From Butyrivibrio sp. Su6 (GTDB taxonomy: Bacteria > Bacillota > Clostridia > Lachnospirales > Lachnospiraceae), in NCBI RefSeq assembly GCF_900108105.1, contig NZ_FNUR01000004.1, positions 1-64,000 of the forward strand: a DNA stretch of 64,000 bases, in the 5' to 3' direction. The number at the start of each line of letters is the position of its first letter. The stretch's first letter is position 1. Shown piece by piece: positions 33,982 to 42,261 of the stretch. Below the pieces are notes generated by a model. That model had not been told where the DNA came from. It searched no databases and saw only the letters and a list, made by a program, of their open reading frames with translations. The translations under genes and the position numbers were made by a program.

Positions 33982-35312
33982 GCCGGTTTTCCTTCCTCTA
34001 GCGCAAGCCTTTGCCTGTTTATAAGGCAAAACGAAACTACTGCAGTCAAAATCTCCGCCCCTGGTCCTGCCATCCATATTCCCTTCATCCCAAAGATCAT
34101 AGGAAGAATGAACGTAAATGCAAGAAGCAGAACAATTCCTCTCAGTGATGATATCAGAGCCGAAGACTTGGCATCACCACAGCTTGTAAAGTACATTGAA
34201 TTGATTACATCATAACCCATAACCAGGAAAGTAGCCAAATAGAACCTAAATCCTGTCACCACCATGTCCACCACGATATCGCTGCATCCAAAGAGTCCGG
34301 CGTATGATCTTCCCATAAGTAAGAAAATCGCCGCGATTGCTACTCCGATTCCAAAGAGTATCTTGTTTGTGATCTTCCTTAATTCTATTGCTGTCTCAAA
34401 CTCTTTTGCGCCAAACATGAAACTTACAAGTGGCGTGAGCCCCTGCCCAAAGCCTATGCAGATCATGCTAAATCCATATACGACATAACCAAGGATGGTA
34501 AACGCCGCCACTCCTTCAGGCCCTGCGTACTTCATCAGTACGAAGTTGAAGACAAACATTGATATCGCACTGGCCATCTCTCCGATAAATTCGGAAAATC
34601 CGTTAAACATGATCTCCTTGTTGAGTGCCCTGTCAAATGCAAATCTGGTATAGGACAAGCCTGACGCTCTGGATAAGAAATATCCAGTCATAACCAGCGC
34701 TGTGATCGCCTGGACTGTAAGCGATCCTATAGCACTTCCAAACACGCCAAGACCTAAGCCGGCAACCAGCGCATAGTCCAAAACTGCGTTAAGCACGCAT
34801 CCCGTGATGGTTATGATCATACATACCTGCGGCTTGCCATCCACCCTTATGAACATCCCAAGCACTGTTGTCAGCACCATTAAGGGGTAGTTTAGCAGCA
34901 TGACTTTGTAGTATTCATTAAAAAATCCCGCCAGGGCCGCATCTGCCCCAAGCAGGTTCCTAACTGGCGCGAAAAGAACTGCCAAAAACGCAGATATTAC
35001 AACACAGGCCACAAGCGAAGTAACGATAGTCTGTGAAAGCACTTCGTTGGCTCTTTTCCCATCTTCTGCTCCAAGAAGCCGGCCACATATAACAGTTCCT
35101 CCGACACCCACGCAAAGCCCGATTCCTAAGTAAAAATACAAGATCGGAAGTCCAAGGTTGATAGCCGCCAAGGCTTTCTCCCCCACATAGTTTCCAGTGA
35201 AATAACCATCCGTCATGGTTATAACCGTTTCCAGAAGCATCGCGATAATGCTCGGGATCGAAAAACCAAGAATCATCTTGAGTTTGTTTTCTTTGATTTG
35301 TTCAGTATTCAT
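33954..35312 (-). CDS. MATE family efflux transporter
   Basis: 452 aa, about twelve membrane segments; MLLETVITMTDGYFTGNYVGEKALAAINL and VGGTVICGRLLGAEDGKRANEVLS mark it as MATE. RBS GGAGGATGAGAG. The AraC/GyrI regulator overlaps its 3' end, so pump and sensor are probably one unit. Substrate unknown. Confidence 0.92.
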   Translation of the reverse strand: MNTEQIKENKLKMILGFSIPSIIAMLLETVITMTDGYFTGNYVGEKALAAINLGLPILYFYLGIGLCVGVGGTVICGRLLGAEDGKRANEVLSQTIVTSLVACVVISAFLAVLFAPVRNLLGADAALAGFFNEYYKVMLLNYPLMVLTTVLGMFIRVDGKPQVCMIITITGCVLNAVLDYALVAGLGLGVFGSAIGSLTVQAITALVMTGYFLSRASGLSYTRFAFDRALNKEIMFNGFSEFIGEMASAISMFVFNFVLMKYAGPEGVAAFTILGYVVYGFSMICIGFGQGLTPLVSFMFGAKEFETAIELRKITNKILFGIGVAIAAIFLLMGRSYAGLFGCSDIVVDMVVTGFRFYLATFLVMGYDVINSMYFTSCGDAKSSALISSLRGIVLLLAFTFILPMIFGMKGIWMAGPGAEILTAVVSFCLINRQRLALEEGKPAWKPEKALQ

Positions 35313-35382
35313 CTCTCATCCTCCTTCACTGACCTACAGTATAAGGAGAATTAAAATTCAACACTTCTGAATTTGTGCGTAT

Positions 35383-36156
35383 CTACGATGAAAATTCCGG
35401 ATTTGCTTTACGTACCTCGTATTGCTCAAGAAGCTCGTCAAAGGCCTTTCGTACATCGGGCGGGATGTCCTCATGTGCAATATATCCCTTTCCTCTGGGG
35501 CCATAACCTTTTTCATCATCCATAAGCCTCGGAATCTCTCCCATGATAAGGCTGATATACCGATCCATATCCCACATGCCTTTTATGTCCGATGAAAAAG
35601 AAATATCTCCATTTTTCCGGACCACCTCCGCCCGGTAGGTTGCGTAATTGATGATCTGAAGCTCCGGTCTGTACTTTCTCATCACGGCAGACATCCTCCG
35701 CTGCATGGTCGCATCCTGCGAAAGGATAATGCTCTTGCATGGTATATTGTTTTTTTCGAGAAGCTCCAGCAGATTAGTGATATTATTACCACAGTTGGTT
35801 GACGCAGTTTCCAGATAATCTGCGCTAAGTCCGAATTTTCTATTCAGATAGATATTGAATAATTCCGCTTCCTGCATATTGTATGCATCAACATCCGGAA
35901 AAAGAGCTTTCATTGTTTCCTGCAGGGTAGAAGTGGTATGTCCAAAGCCTCCGACGATTATATATGTCTTAGCGACATTCTCCCTCATCGCCTCAGCCAT
36001 TACATCACCACCGCACAGGATGGTACCTCCAAACAGCGCCATCACATCAGCCTGATGGATATTGTATTTTCTGTAAAGTGCCTCTTCTGTAAGTTCCTCG
36101 ACATCGCGCACCCCACAGAAGGCGCCTATTATATTTATGTTCTCAGCTGTATTCAT
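35383..36156 (-). CDS. YdcF/ElyC-like DUF218 protein
   Basis: 257 aa from ATG 36156 (RBS AAAAAAGGAGAACTG). The DUF218 core is visible: ADVMALFGGTILCGGDVMAEAM, YIIVGGFGHTTSTLQETM, LETASTNCGNNI and SIILSQDATMQRRMSAVM. Related proteins bind nucleotides or act in envelope metabolism; the exact function is unknown. No signal peptide, so it is cytoplasmic. It stands alone between the MATE gene and a DUF3781 gene. Confidence 0.8.
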   Translation of the reverse strand: MNTAENINIIGAFCGVRDVEELTEEALYRKYNIHQADVMALFGGTILCGGDVMAEAMRENVAKTYIIVGGFGHTTSTLQETMKALFPDVDAYNMQEAELFNIYLNRKFGLSADYLETASTNCGNNITNLLELLEKNNIPCKSIILSQDATMQRRMSAVMRKYRPELQIINYATYRAEVVRKNGDISFSSDIKGMWDMDRYISLIMGEIPRLMDDEKGYGPRGKGYIAHEDIPPDVRKAFDELLEQYEVRKANPEFSS

Positions 36157-36278
36157 CAGTTCTCCTTTTTTTGTTGAGCAGAAACGGTTCGTAGATAAAA
36201 AGTTAAAGATTTTGTCATCCCACATTGTATTCGGATATAACGCTCCACTTTCTAGGGACTTTGAGCGGAAAACTGAAA

Positions 36279-36950
36279 TTAAATAGTGATACTATCCTTG
36301 TATTTTTCAAACAGCTCGTGTGAATATTCCTTCTTCATATCCGAGTCCCTTACGATACTCCAAAGAGACGCGGCTGCTTTCAGCCTTTCATCAAATATCT
36401 TCGTTGCATCATCCGCACAAAAATCTTTTACAAACTTATTCCAATGAAGTGCTGATTTATCATATTTGACGTATATCTTCTTCCCATAGTAGATATCCAG
36501 GAGATCTCCAAGCGTAAAAGATTCATCTCCATTTTCCTTTACAGCTTTAGCAGACGCAACCATGTCAACATTGAACTTGAACGGTCTTACTCCTGTCTGC
36601 TCCGCATAAAATACCCGAAATCTGTTGCCAAAAGTAAATCCACACTCTATAAGCCCTGTACTAAGAGTCAGTTCCTTTACCGTGATCTTTGTACTTTTTA
36701 TTCTTCTCTTTTCTTTATGGGCTGTAATAATTGTATAACTGCTGGCATTCACAGTGATAATGCATCCTTCGATACAAATATACCAATTCTTTCCCTGCTT
36801 GCTTATCTCCGCCTTTTTTGACATTATCTTTGACTTGCACCAATCGACAACATCGACTTCACCAAGCGAAAGATTCTTCTTTATCCGATCCACCCCCATG
36901 GCAGTTGTATGTATTCTATCAATGTTATCAAAGAGTATCTGTTTATCCAT
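36279..36950 (-). CDS. DUF3781 protein with unusual C-terminal extension
   Basis: 223 aa. Residues 1-82 (LFDNIDRIHTTAMGVDRIKKNL, WYICIEGCIITVNASSYTIITAHKEK) match small DUF3781 proteins of about 80 aa. Residues 83-223 are extra: TLSTGLIECGFTFGNRFRVFYAEQ and KFNVDMVASAKAVKENG recall DUF6434/SAP-type regions, less certain. This looks like a fusion of two small proteins. The upstream region is only about 30 bp from the truncated GNAT gene. Confidence 0.65.
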   Translation of the reverse strand: MDKQILFDNIDRIHTTAMGVDRIKKNLSLGEVDVVDWCKSKIMSKKAEISKQGKNWYICIEGCIITVNASSYTIITAHKEKRRIKSTKITVKELTLSTGLIECGFTFGNRFRVFYAEQTGVRPFKFNVDMVASAKAVKENGDESFTLGDLLDIYYGKKIYVKYDKSALHWNKFVKDFCADDATKIFDERLKAAASLWSIVRDSDMKKEYSHELFEKYKDSITI

Positions 36951-36987
36951 TTATATTCCTCGCTTATCCGGAAAATCAACTTTCGGT

Positions 36988-37240
36988 TTAAGGATGTAAA
37001 ACAAATACTTGATTGGGATACCCAAACTCCTCAGTCATTTCGCCCTCTTGAAATCCGAATTTTTTATACAAAGCTCTCGGAGCAATTCCTTTTTCATCAT
37101 TTTCACGAAACGTTGATACCGTGATTTCCCTACTTCTATCCAATTCAGCAAGCGCTTTTCTCAGAAGGATTGAAGCCAACCCTTGCTGCCTGTATTCAGG
37201 ATCCACAGCAAGACAACAGATCATATTTCTATTACGTGAA
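36988..37240 (-). pseudogene. N-terminally truncated GNAT acetyltransferase
   Basis: The frame reads GLGYELFSRNRNMICCLAVDPEYRQ with the acetyl-CoA motif PEYRQQGLASILLRKAL and ends LYKKFGFQEGEMTEEFGYPN. The expected N-terminal half of the domain is missing; the frame merges into the end of the GNAT gene at 37221. I read it as the 3' remnant of a second GNAT gene joined to the first. It could still be translated from inside the upstream gene. Confidence 0.65.
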
Positions 37241-37760
37241 AACAGCTCGTAGCCCAATCCTCTTTCTTTATTTCCATTTCGATGACATTCCATGGCTGTT
37301 TGCTCACTATTTCCTTATCTATAAATCCAACCTTCTTATAACATTTATGAGCCAACTCGTTGTTTTCAAAAACACCGATGGTTACAACATCAACGCCAAG
37401 AATCTCAAAGGCATATTTCAGACCAACCTGTAACATCTGGGTTCCATAACCTTTGCCACGAATAGAGTCATCTACAACCACCCATCCAAAACGAAGTATT
37501 TTATTATCTCCGTGCAAATATCTCATGATAAAATGTCCGAAAACCCCGTTTTCATCAAATGCTATCCATGGATAAAAGTTATCCGGTTCTTTACAGTCAC
37601 CATTATTCAGGCGGTATTTCTCATCAATAGTTTCTGCTGATATTGGAAACTCACCAAAGAGTTCTCCTCCCCATTTGAGGAATGCATCTTTATCTTTAAC
37701 CCATTCTGCTATCTTTACGGCGTCACTACTTTTGTATTGTCGTAACCTAACCATAATCAA
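37221..37760 (-). CDS. GNAT acetyltransferase (RimJ/RimL-like)
   Basis: 179 aa. VRLRQYKSSDAVKIAEWVKDKDAFLKW at the start, acetyl-CoA motif DSIRGKGYGTQMLQVGL and CYKKVGFIDKEIVSKQPWNVIEMEI. The last residues (ATSCFHVIEI) come from sequence of a neighbouring GNAT remnant, so the natural C-terminus may have been altered. No strong RBS is seen before 37760. Confidence 0.82.
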   Translation of the reverse strand: MIMVRLRQYKSSDAVKIAEWVKDKDAFLKWGGELFGEFPISAETIDEKYRLNNGDCKEPDNFYPWIAFDENGVFGHFIMRYLHGDNKILRFGWVVVDDSIRGKGYGTQMLQVGLKYAFEILGVDVVTIGVFENNELAHKCYKKVGFIDKEIVSKQPWNVIEMEIKKEDWATSCFHVIEI

Positions 37761-37809
37761 TTACCTCATCGAACGATAAACTGGAATTCAAAACTTATAC
37801 TTTATACAT

Positions 37810-38463
37810 TTATTTCAATTTATTCTTTATTCTCAGACATGCTTCAGTATGCATGATCCAATGTCTGGAAAACGGCATCTGTATAAGTCCTCGTAAATCT
37901 TTATTGCACCAGTAATCAATCAACCAAACAGCATTCTCATCCGAACTGACTACACTCAACGCTTTCAGTTCTTCCCTTCGTTCATTCATTACCTTGATTT
38001 TAAGATCATTAAATGTAAGATTGCGAATAATATTCTCCGTACTCTTTTTTACATCTGCTATATACGAATACAATTCATCGATATCCAACTGCTTTGTAAA
38101 ATCTGAAATCTGACCTTTAACAAGCTCATTTCCGGTTGTTATTATAGGAGAATTGATCCGGCTCTGATACTTTCCTGAAAACAATATTTCTTCATCTCCA
38201 CATACAAGAGTGTTGGCAACGATATCCTCTATCCTAAAAATATGCCATAAAGAATAAGCAATATTTTTACTGTGATAACCGTCAGCATTCATAAAAGGCA
38301 TAGCATCATAGTCTTCTCTGTCAAGATCAACCTTAAATGAAAGCATCGTATTCATCAGGTCGTTTCGCAATTCAAAAAGGACATCCTTACCCTCATTAAA
38401 TGTATCTGCCTTTTTGATCAGCGACTGCATTCTTTTATTCTGTTCAGACCACTCTTTATTCAT
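37810..38463 (-). CDS. DinB-like helical protein
   Basis: About 217 aa from ATG 38463 (GCGAGGAATAATAGC upstream); an in-frame start at 38532-38535 overlaps the GNAT stop and cannot be excluded. NKRMQSLIKKADTFNEGKDVL, IAYSLWHIFRIEDIVANTLV and SRHWIMHTEAC have the spacing of His residues seen in DinB/YfiT four-helix proteins, which bind a metal. Function unknown. Confidence 0.65.
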   Translation of the reverse strand: MNKEWSEQNKRMQSLIKKADTFNEGKDVLFELRNDLMNTMLSFKVDLDREDYDAMPFMNADGYHSKNIAYSLWHIFRIEDIVANTLVCGDEEILFSGKYQSRINSPIITTGNELVKGQISDFTKQLDIDELYSYIADVKKSTENIIRNLTFNDLKIKVMNERREELKALSVVSSDENAVWLIDYWCNKDLRGLIQMPFSRHWIMHTEACLRIKNKLK

Positions 38464-38531
38464 AGCTATTATTCCTCGCTGATATGATCCATTTGTCATC
38501 GTGCATTTAACTGAAAGATTCTTCTCCCTCA

Positions 38532-38981
38532 TCACTCACATTTCTTAATATAATAAATGAATTCATTATCCCGACTCACTTCCACATATCCCAGCTTGGT
38601 ATAAAAGGCGTTTGTTCTGACATTCCAAATGGGCGTATCTAATACAAATTCCTTTACATTTGAAAACATTGTCTCAATTTCCTGCATCATGTAGACTCCA
38701 TAGCCTTTGCGATAATGCTCTGGGCTTACAAAGATCCTTCCAATGTTCAACTTGTCTTTTTCCAAAAATAGAATCGCACCGCCAACAATTAGTCCATTGT
38801 CCGTGAGCATATACAAATGATTTGTTCTGGCCATCTTTGTGTGATAAGAAACAGACATATATCCAGGTGGCCCACCAGCTGACGGTGCTCCAACCTGAAC
38901 ATCGCTATCAAAAGCTCTTTTAGATATTCCATTAAGTGTCAAAGCATCAGAAGTGCTTGCTTTTACAAATTGTAGGCTCAT
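38532..38981 (-). CDS. GNAT acetyltransferase
   Basis: 149 aa. MSLQFVKASTSDALTLNGIS start, acetyl-CoA motif PEHYRKGYGVYMMQEIE, C-terminal NAFYTKLGYVEVSRDNEFIYYIKK. RBS AAGGGGGTAAAGAT. Substrate unknown. Close to the DinB-like gene downstream and probably co-transcribed with it. Confidence 0.88.
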   Translation of the reverse strand: MSLQFVKASTSDALTLNGISKRAFDSDVQVGAPSAGGPPGYMSVSYHTKMARTNHLYMLTDNGLIVGGAILFLEKDKLNIGRIFVSPEHYRKGYGVYMMQEIETMFSNVKEFVLDTPIWNVRTNAFYTKLGYVEVSRDNEFIYYIKKCE

Positions 38982-39069
38982 ATCTTTACCCCCTTCTTTT
39001 CATCATCAGATAGCAGTTAATCCCACTCATTCGAAATATTCCTTCCGTTGCCCCTTGCAAACTCTGATT

Positions 39070-39453
39070 CTACTCCGTTATCTCTATCTGATTGCCTTCG
39101 ATTACAACTATGCAACTTTCGTAATAATTATCACCAGTCGTACGCGGTCCACTTACAACCTCAAAACCGTCCTTTTTTAACCTTGTCGTTAGCTCATCAA
39201 CTTTCTCTGTGCTACCAGCGCTAAAAGCAACATGAGCATAACCTGTACGATTCAAGTTCTTTTCCATATCTACAAGTCCAGGTTTATTCATTATTTCCAG
39301 CCTTGAACCATCCCCAAAGCTGATAAAGTACGATCTAAATCCTGTATTCTTATTGTGATAACCGGCATTAGAACTACCATCTAAATATTTAATAAAGAAT
39401 TCTCTGGCTTCTTCTAGCTCATTTACATACAGGGCTACATGCTCTATTTTCAT
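39070..39453 (-). CDS. VOC family protein (glyoxalase-like)
   Basis: 127 aa, one VOC unit: IEHVALYVNELEEAREFFIKYL at the start, YAHVAFSAGSTEKVDEL in the middle and SCIVVIEGNQIEITE at the end. His5, His74-like and the final Glu are in the positions of metal ligands. Members are lyases, dioxygenases or drug-binding proteins; the substrate is unknown. RBS GGGAGAGTGATTA. Confidence 0.88.
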   Translation of the reverse strand: MKIEHVALYVNELEEAREFFIKYLDGSSNAGYHNKNTGFRSYFISFGDGSRLEIMNKPGLVDMEKNLNRTGYAHVAFSAGSTEKVDELTTRLKKDGFEVVSGPRTTGDNYYESCIVVIEGNQIEITE

Positions 39454-39470
39454 TAATCACTCTCCCGAAT

Positions 39471-39536
39471 TTATATTTGTTGGTTTCTTTGCGCCAAATA
39501 AAATCGATATAGTTCTTCATTTGCAGCATTTATACA
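39471..39536 (-). pseudogene. 3' remnant of a RimJ/RimL-like GNAT gene
   Basis: Minus strand reads INAANEELYRFYLAQRNQQI-stop, matching the C-terminus of the intact GNAT at 27678 (INDAKEKLYRFYLAQRNQQF). Everything upstream of it is lost; the flavodoxin-like gene follows within 25 bp. Confidence 0.7.
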
Positions 39537-39557
39537 TATGTCAAAGATCCACGGCAT

Positions 39558-40310
39558 TTACTTCATCCTCTCCTCCGGCTTTTTCTTTGAAAACCATCCA
39601 CGGAATATTCCACCCTTTACTATGGAAACCACTGTAAAGAATATATCCGCAGCCAGAATGAACAGGAACGAAGGCAGCATTATTCTCGTGTAATGCTTTC
39701 CATATTCCTTCCCTCGATTAATATAGGAGGCTATCCAGATGTCAAAGGTAATAATTCCACATCCAAAGAACAGAACCTCTGCTACATTCTTTAAAAAATT
39801 CAGCAAAACATTTCTGTCTAAAAAGTTTCCTGAATCAATCCCTGTAAGAATAAGGTTCAGTATCGTGACTGCAAAAACTACTACGATCATGATCCGCATC
39901 ACATTCATCATGACTCCGCCGCCTATTCCCAAGCCACCGCACCACTTAATTTTACTCCTTATACAGAAGTTCTCCATGATCTGCATAAGCGGCTCATTCT
40001 GTCTGCCTTCTATAAAGCCATTATTTGCAATTGTATATACCCTGATCTTCGGATTATTGCTTTTGCACCAGACTTCCATCTCCCTTAGAAAAGGAAGTAC
40101 GTGGGATGGGACGCCGTCCACATAAAGCGGCATTGCAAAAACAACTGCATCCGAATCCTCAAGTTCTATTAAGATATTCTCATAATCAGCCTTTGTACGG
40201 AGCTTCATTCTCTTTTTTGTTCCGGAAACAAAAATGCTTGTCATGTCGGCGATAAAACCTGATGCAGAAAGTCTCTTCTTGGGGCTGCAATCAATAAAAA
40301 CTGTCTTCAT
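39558..40310 (-). CDS. flavodoxin-like module with C-terminal membrane region
   Basis: 250 aa. Residues 1-130 match the second module of the fused protein at 1717 (VFAMPLYVDGVPSHVLPFLREM, IKWCGGLGIGGGVMM). From about 135 the flavodoxin fold gives way to four hydrophobic segments (MRIMIVVVFAVTILNLILTG to LFILAADIFFTVVSIV). The start overlaps the stop of the preceding gene by 4 nt (ATGA type), so the two modules are translated together and probably act as one enzyme. Confidence 0.75.
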   Translation of the reverse strand: MKTVFIDCSPKKRLSASGFIADMTSIFVSGTKKRMKLRTKADYENILIELEDSDAVVFAMPLYVDGVPSHVLPFLREMEVWCKSNNPKIRVYTIANNGFIEGRQNEPLMQIMENFCIRSKIKWCGGLGIGGGVMMNVMRIMIVVVFAVTILNLILTGIDSGNFLDRNVLLNFLKNVAEVLFFGCGIITFDIWIASYINRGKEYGKHYTRIMLPSFLFILAADIFFTVVSIVKGGIFRGWFSKKKPEERMK

Positions 40311-40798
40311 ATCTTCGATACCTCCAGGTCAGTGATATCATCCATAAATATAATTTCAGCAGACTGATATCCGTGGTTGATCCTATTTCTCTCCACCATC
40401 AATTCCCACGTACTCTTTTCATTATCACTAATATCACCGTAGACTATTACCTTCCATGTGCCCTTTCTTCCGTACCTTAAAGTATGATGCATCTCCCCTC
40501 CGCGATATGTGCTCATGGGAGTTGATGTCCCAATTGACCTGTCAAGAATGTTCTTAACCTCCGGGCTGTATCCGCCGTAGCAATTCTCAGTGATGATCAC
40601 AAGGTCATCAGCCTGTCCGATCACCCTGCACATTTGATGAAGAGAATCCATCATGCCACAGGTTGCCGGGTGTCTTGTCCAGCAGTCAAAGCACCCCTGG
40701 CAAGGTGCATACTTACCATCAGCCCATATCACATCCGAAAGCTTTGTGCTGACTTGCTTATGAAAACTCTCGTCAAGATCGTGAATTATCATCCTCAT
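40307..40798 (-). CDS. flavodoxin-family protein, first module
   Basis: 163 aa. MRMIIHDLDESFHKQV, the cluster CQGCFDCWTRHPATC and LDRSIGTSTPMSTYRGGEMHH match the first half of the fused protein at 1717-2886. Expected to bind FMN. It is coupled to the second module downstream. The pair is a split version of the fused gene. Confidence 0.8.
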   Translation of the reverse strand: MRMIIHDLDESFHKQVSTKLSDVIWADGKYAPCQGCFDCWTRHPATCGMMDSLHQMCRVIGQADDLVIITENCYGGYSPEVKNILDRSIGTSTPMSTYRGGEMHHTLRYGRKGTWKVIVYGDISDNEKSTWELMVERNRINHGYQSAEIIFMDDITDLEVSKI

Positions 40799-40834
40799 AT
40801 TTGTTCCTCCTTCACAACCTGATTATCTTCTGTT

Positions 40835-41183
40835 TTAACCTTTCAAAAATTCAAGAACAGCCTGATTAAACCTCCCTGGTTGCTTATTAGCTATAAAGTG
40901 ATTGCCCTTAATGAAAGCAAGCTCAGAACGAGGAATTCTCGAAGCAATCAGTCTTGTGTGTTCTTCTTTTATCACGTCCCTTGTACCGGCAATAACCAAG
41001 GTTTTTGCTTGTATTAGTGCCAGTTCTTCTGGCTTCACATTAGGATTGTTTACCATCAAGCCAAGCATTTCAGCATTTAATCTTGCAGATTCATTTTTTC
41101 TGCAAATCTCATTGCAATCTTATAGCCTATTTCTATGGGAATCTGTCCTATTTTCAGTCCGATTAACTTAAAATTGCTGATCA
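40835..41183 (-). pseudogene. alpha/beta-hydrolase C-terminal half, frameshifted
   Basis: The first part (SNFKLIGLKIGQIPIEIGYK, KIAMRFAEK) is in one frame; after a T6 tract (41094-41099) the reading shifts to NESARLNAEMLGLMVN, ALIQAKTLVIAGTRDVIKEEH and GNHFIANKQPGRFNQAVLEF. One missing base in the tract explains it. The acid residue (GTRD) and histidine (GNHF) of the triad are present, but the nucleophile half is gone. Two pieces of it recur at 26333-26363 and 27650-27691. Confidence 0.75.
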
Positions 41184-41207
41184 CTGAATTTCCTTTACCG
41201 AATGTTG

Positions 41208-41801
41208 TTACTTTCCGTATTCGTTCACATACTTGATCACATCATTCTTTTTATTAATTTTCTCAATTATTGACGTGTCCAATAAATTAAAAAAATCTTC
41301 AAACTGAATCTGCGAATTACTTCTTATTTTCTTAAGCATTTCAGTATCTTTCAGTTTTCTTTCCGCTTCGCTCCTAGGATATCCCTGCCCAAACGGTTCA
41401 GAAAAGAGCGCTTTTATTGTTTTATCAAAGTTTTCAACGCCTGCCCAAGTATAATCTTCGCCCAATGGAAGTGAAATAGCATTACCATTATTGATCTGTG
41501 CAAACAGATAAGCGTCCTTTGGAGTAGGCGCATATCCACAAATTACTCCAGGCATACTGTTACACGCCAGCATCATTCCCTGTCCGGATGAACAACCGGT
41601 AACAACAAAGTCAACTGCGCCGCTTGCAATTAGTATTCCAACAAGAACCGAAATATCTATATAGGAGTACTTTTCCTGCTCATCTAAAGTACAGCCAAAG
41701 TTTATGACTTCAGAATCTTTAGGGGCATATTTTTTTACAGTATTGAAAATAAGCTCATTTTTTTCAGCCTGAGAGCTCGCTTGAATTATTCCTATTCTCA
41801 T
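41208..41801 (-). CDS. RpiB/LacAB family sugar-phosphate isomerase
   Basis: 197 aa. SSQAEKNELIFNTVKKYA, SYIDISVLVGILIASGAVDFVV, the anion-binding GCSSGQGMMLACN and GVICGYAPTPKDAYLFAQIN fit RpiB-type isomerases, with a longer C-terminal tail than usual. Likely isomerises a pentose or hexose phosphate in the cytoplasm; specificity unknown. RBS TTAAGGATGACG. Confidence 0.85.
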   Translation of the reverse strand: MRIGIIQASSQAEKNELIFNTVKKYAPKDSEVINFGCTLDEQEKYSYIDISVLVGILIASGAVDFVVTGCSSGQGMMLACNSMPGVICGYAPTPKDAYLFAQINNGNAISLPLGEDYTWAGVENFDKTIKALFSEPFGQGYPRSEAERKLKDTEMLKKIRSNSQIQFEDFFNLLDTSIIEKINKKNDVIKYVNEYGK

Positions 41802-41811
41802 AACGTCATCC

Positions 41812-42231
41812 TTAATGTATTTTGTGTTTACTTTTTACCTGCAATTCTGCAACAGATACATAGTGTTTAACGTTGAATACTTCAGGAGCACTTTCATTCA
41901 GCATCTGCATGTGATCCTCATTCCATGCGTGGAGCTGAGTTTCATCCATTGCCGCTCCTACTCCTCTGCAGGCGCGCATACGACCATGCCAGCATTCTCT
42001 TGTAAATGGAATATCAGTTCCAATCCATTTTGCGCCGTACCGGTGCATGTTCCGAGGAAGGACGCCGGTTCCTGTTCCAATATCGAGGACCTTCTGACCA
42101 TCTTTGCACAAGCCCAGACCTAAAATGAATTGATAGAATTCATCGGGGTAAATATCTCTGTATTTCGCATAATCCTTTGAAGTATTGCCCCAGTCAAATG
42201 TCTTTCCATTATCAATATCTGAGAATTGCAT
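41812..42231 (-). pseudogene. SAM methyltransferase with internal deletion
   Basis: 139 aa. The N-terminal part (FDWGNTSKDYAKYRDIYPDEFY, LDIGTGTGVLPRNM with motif I, WIGTD) is joined to a C-terminal part (PFTRECWHGRMRACRGVGAAM) that in related methyltransferases lies about 100 residues further on. The missing centre includes motifs II-III, so activity is unlikely. The frame is kept, with RBS AAAGGATAGGGGGAC and ATG 42231. Confidence 0.7.
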
Positions 42232-42261
42232 ATTAAGTCCCCCTATCCTTTCTTAAGTATA

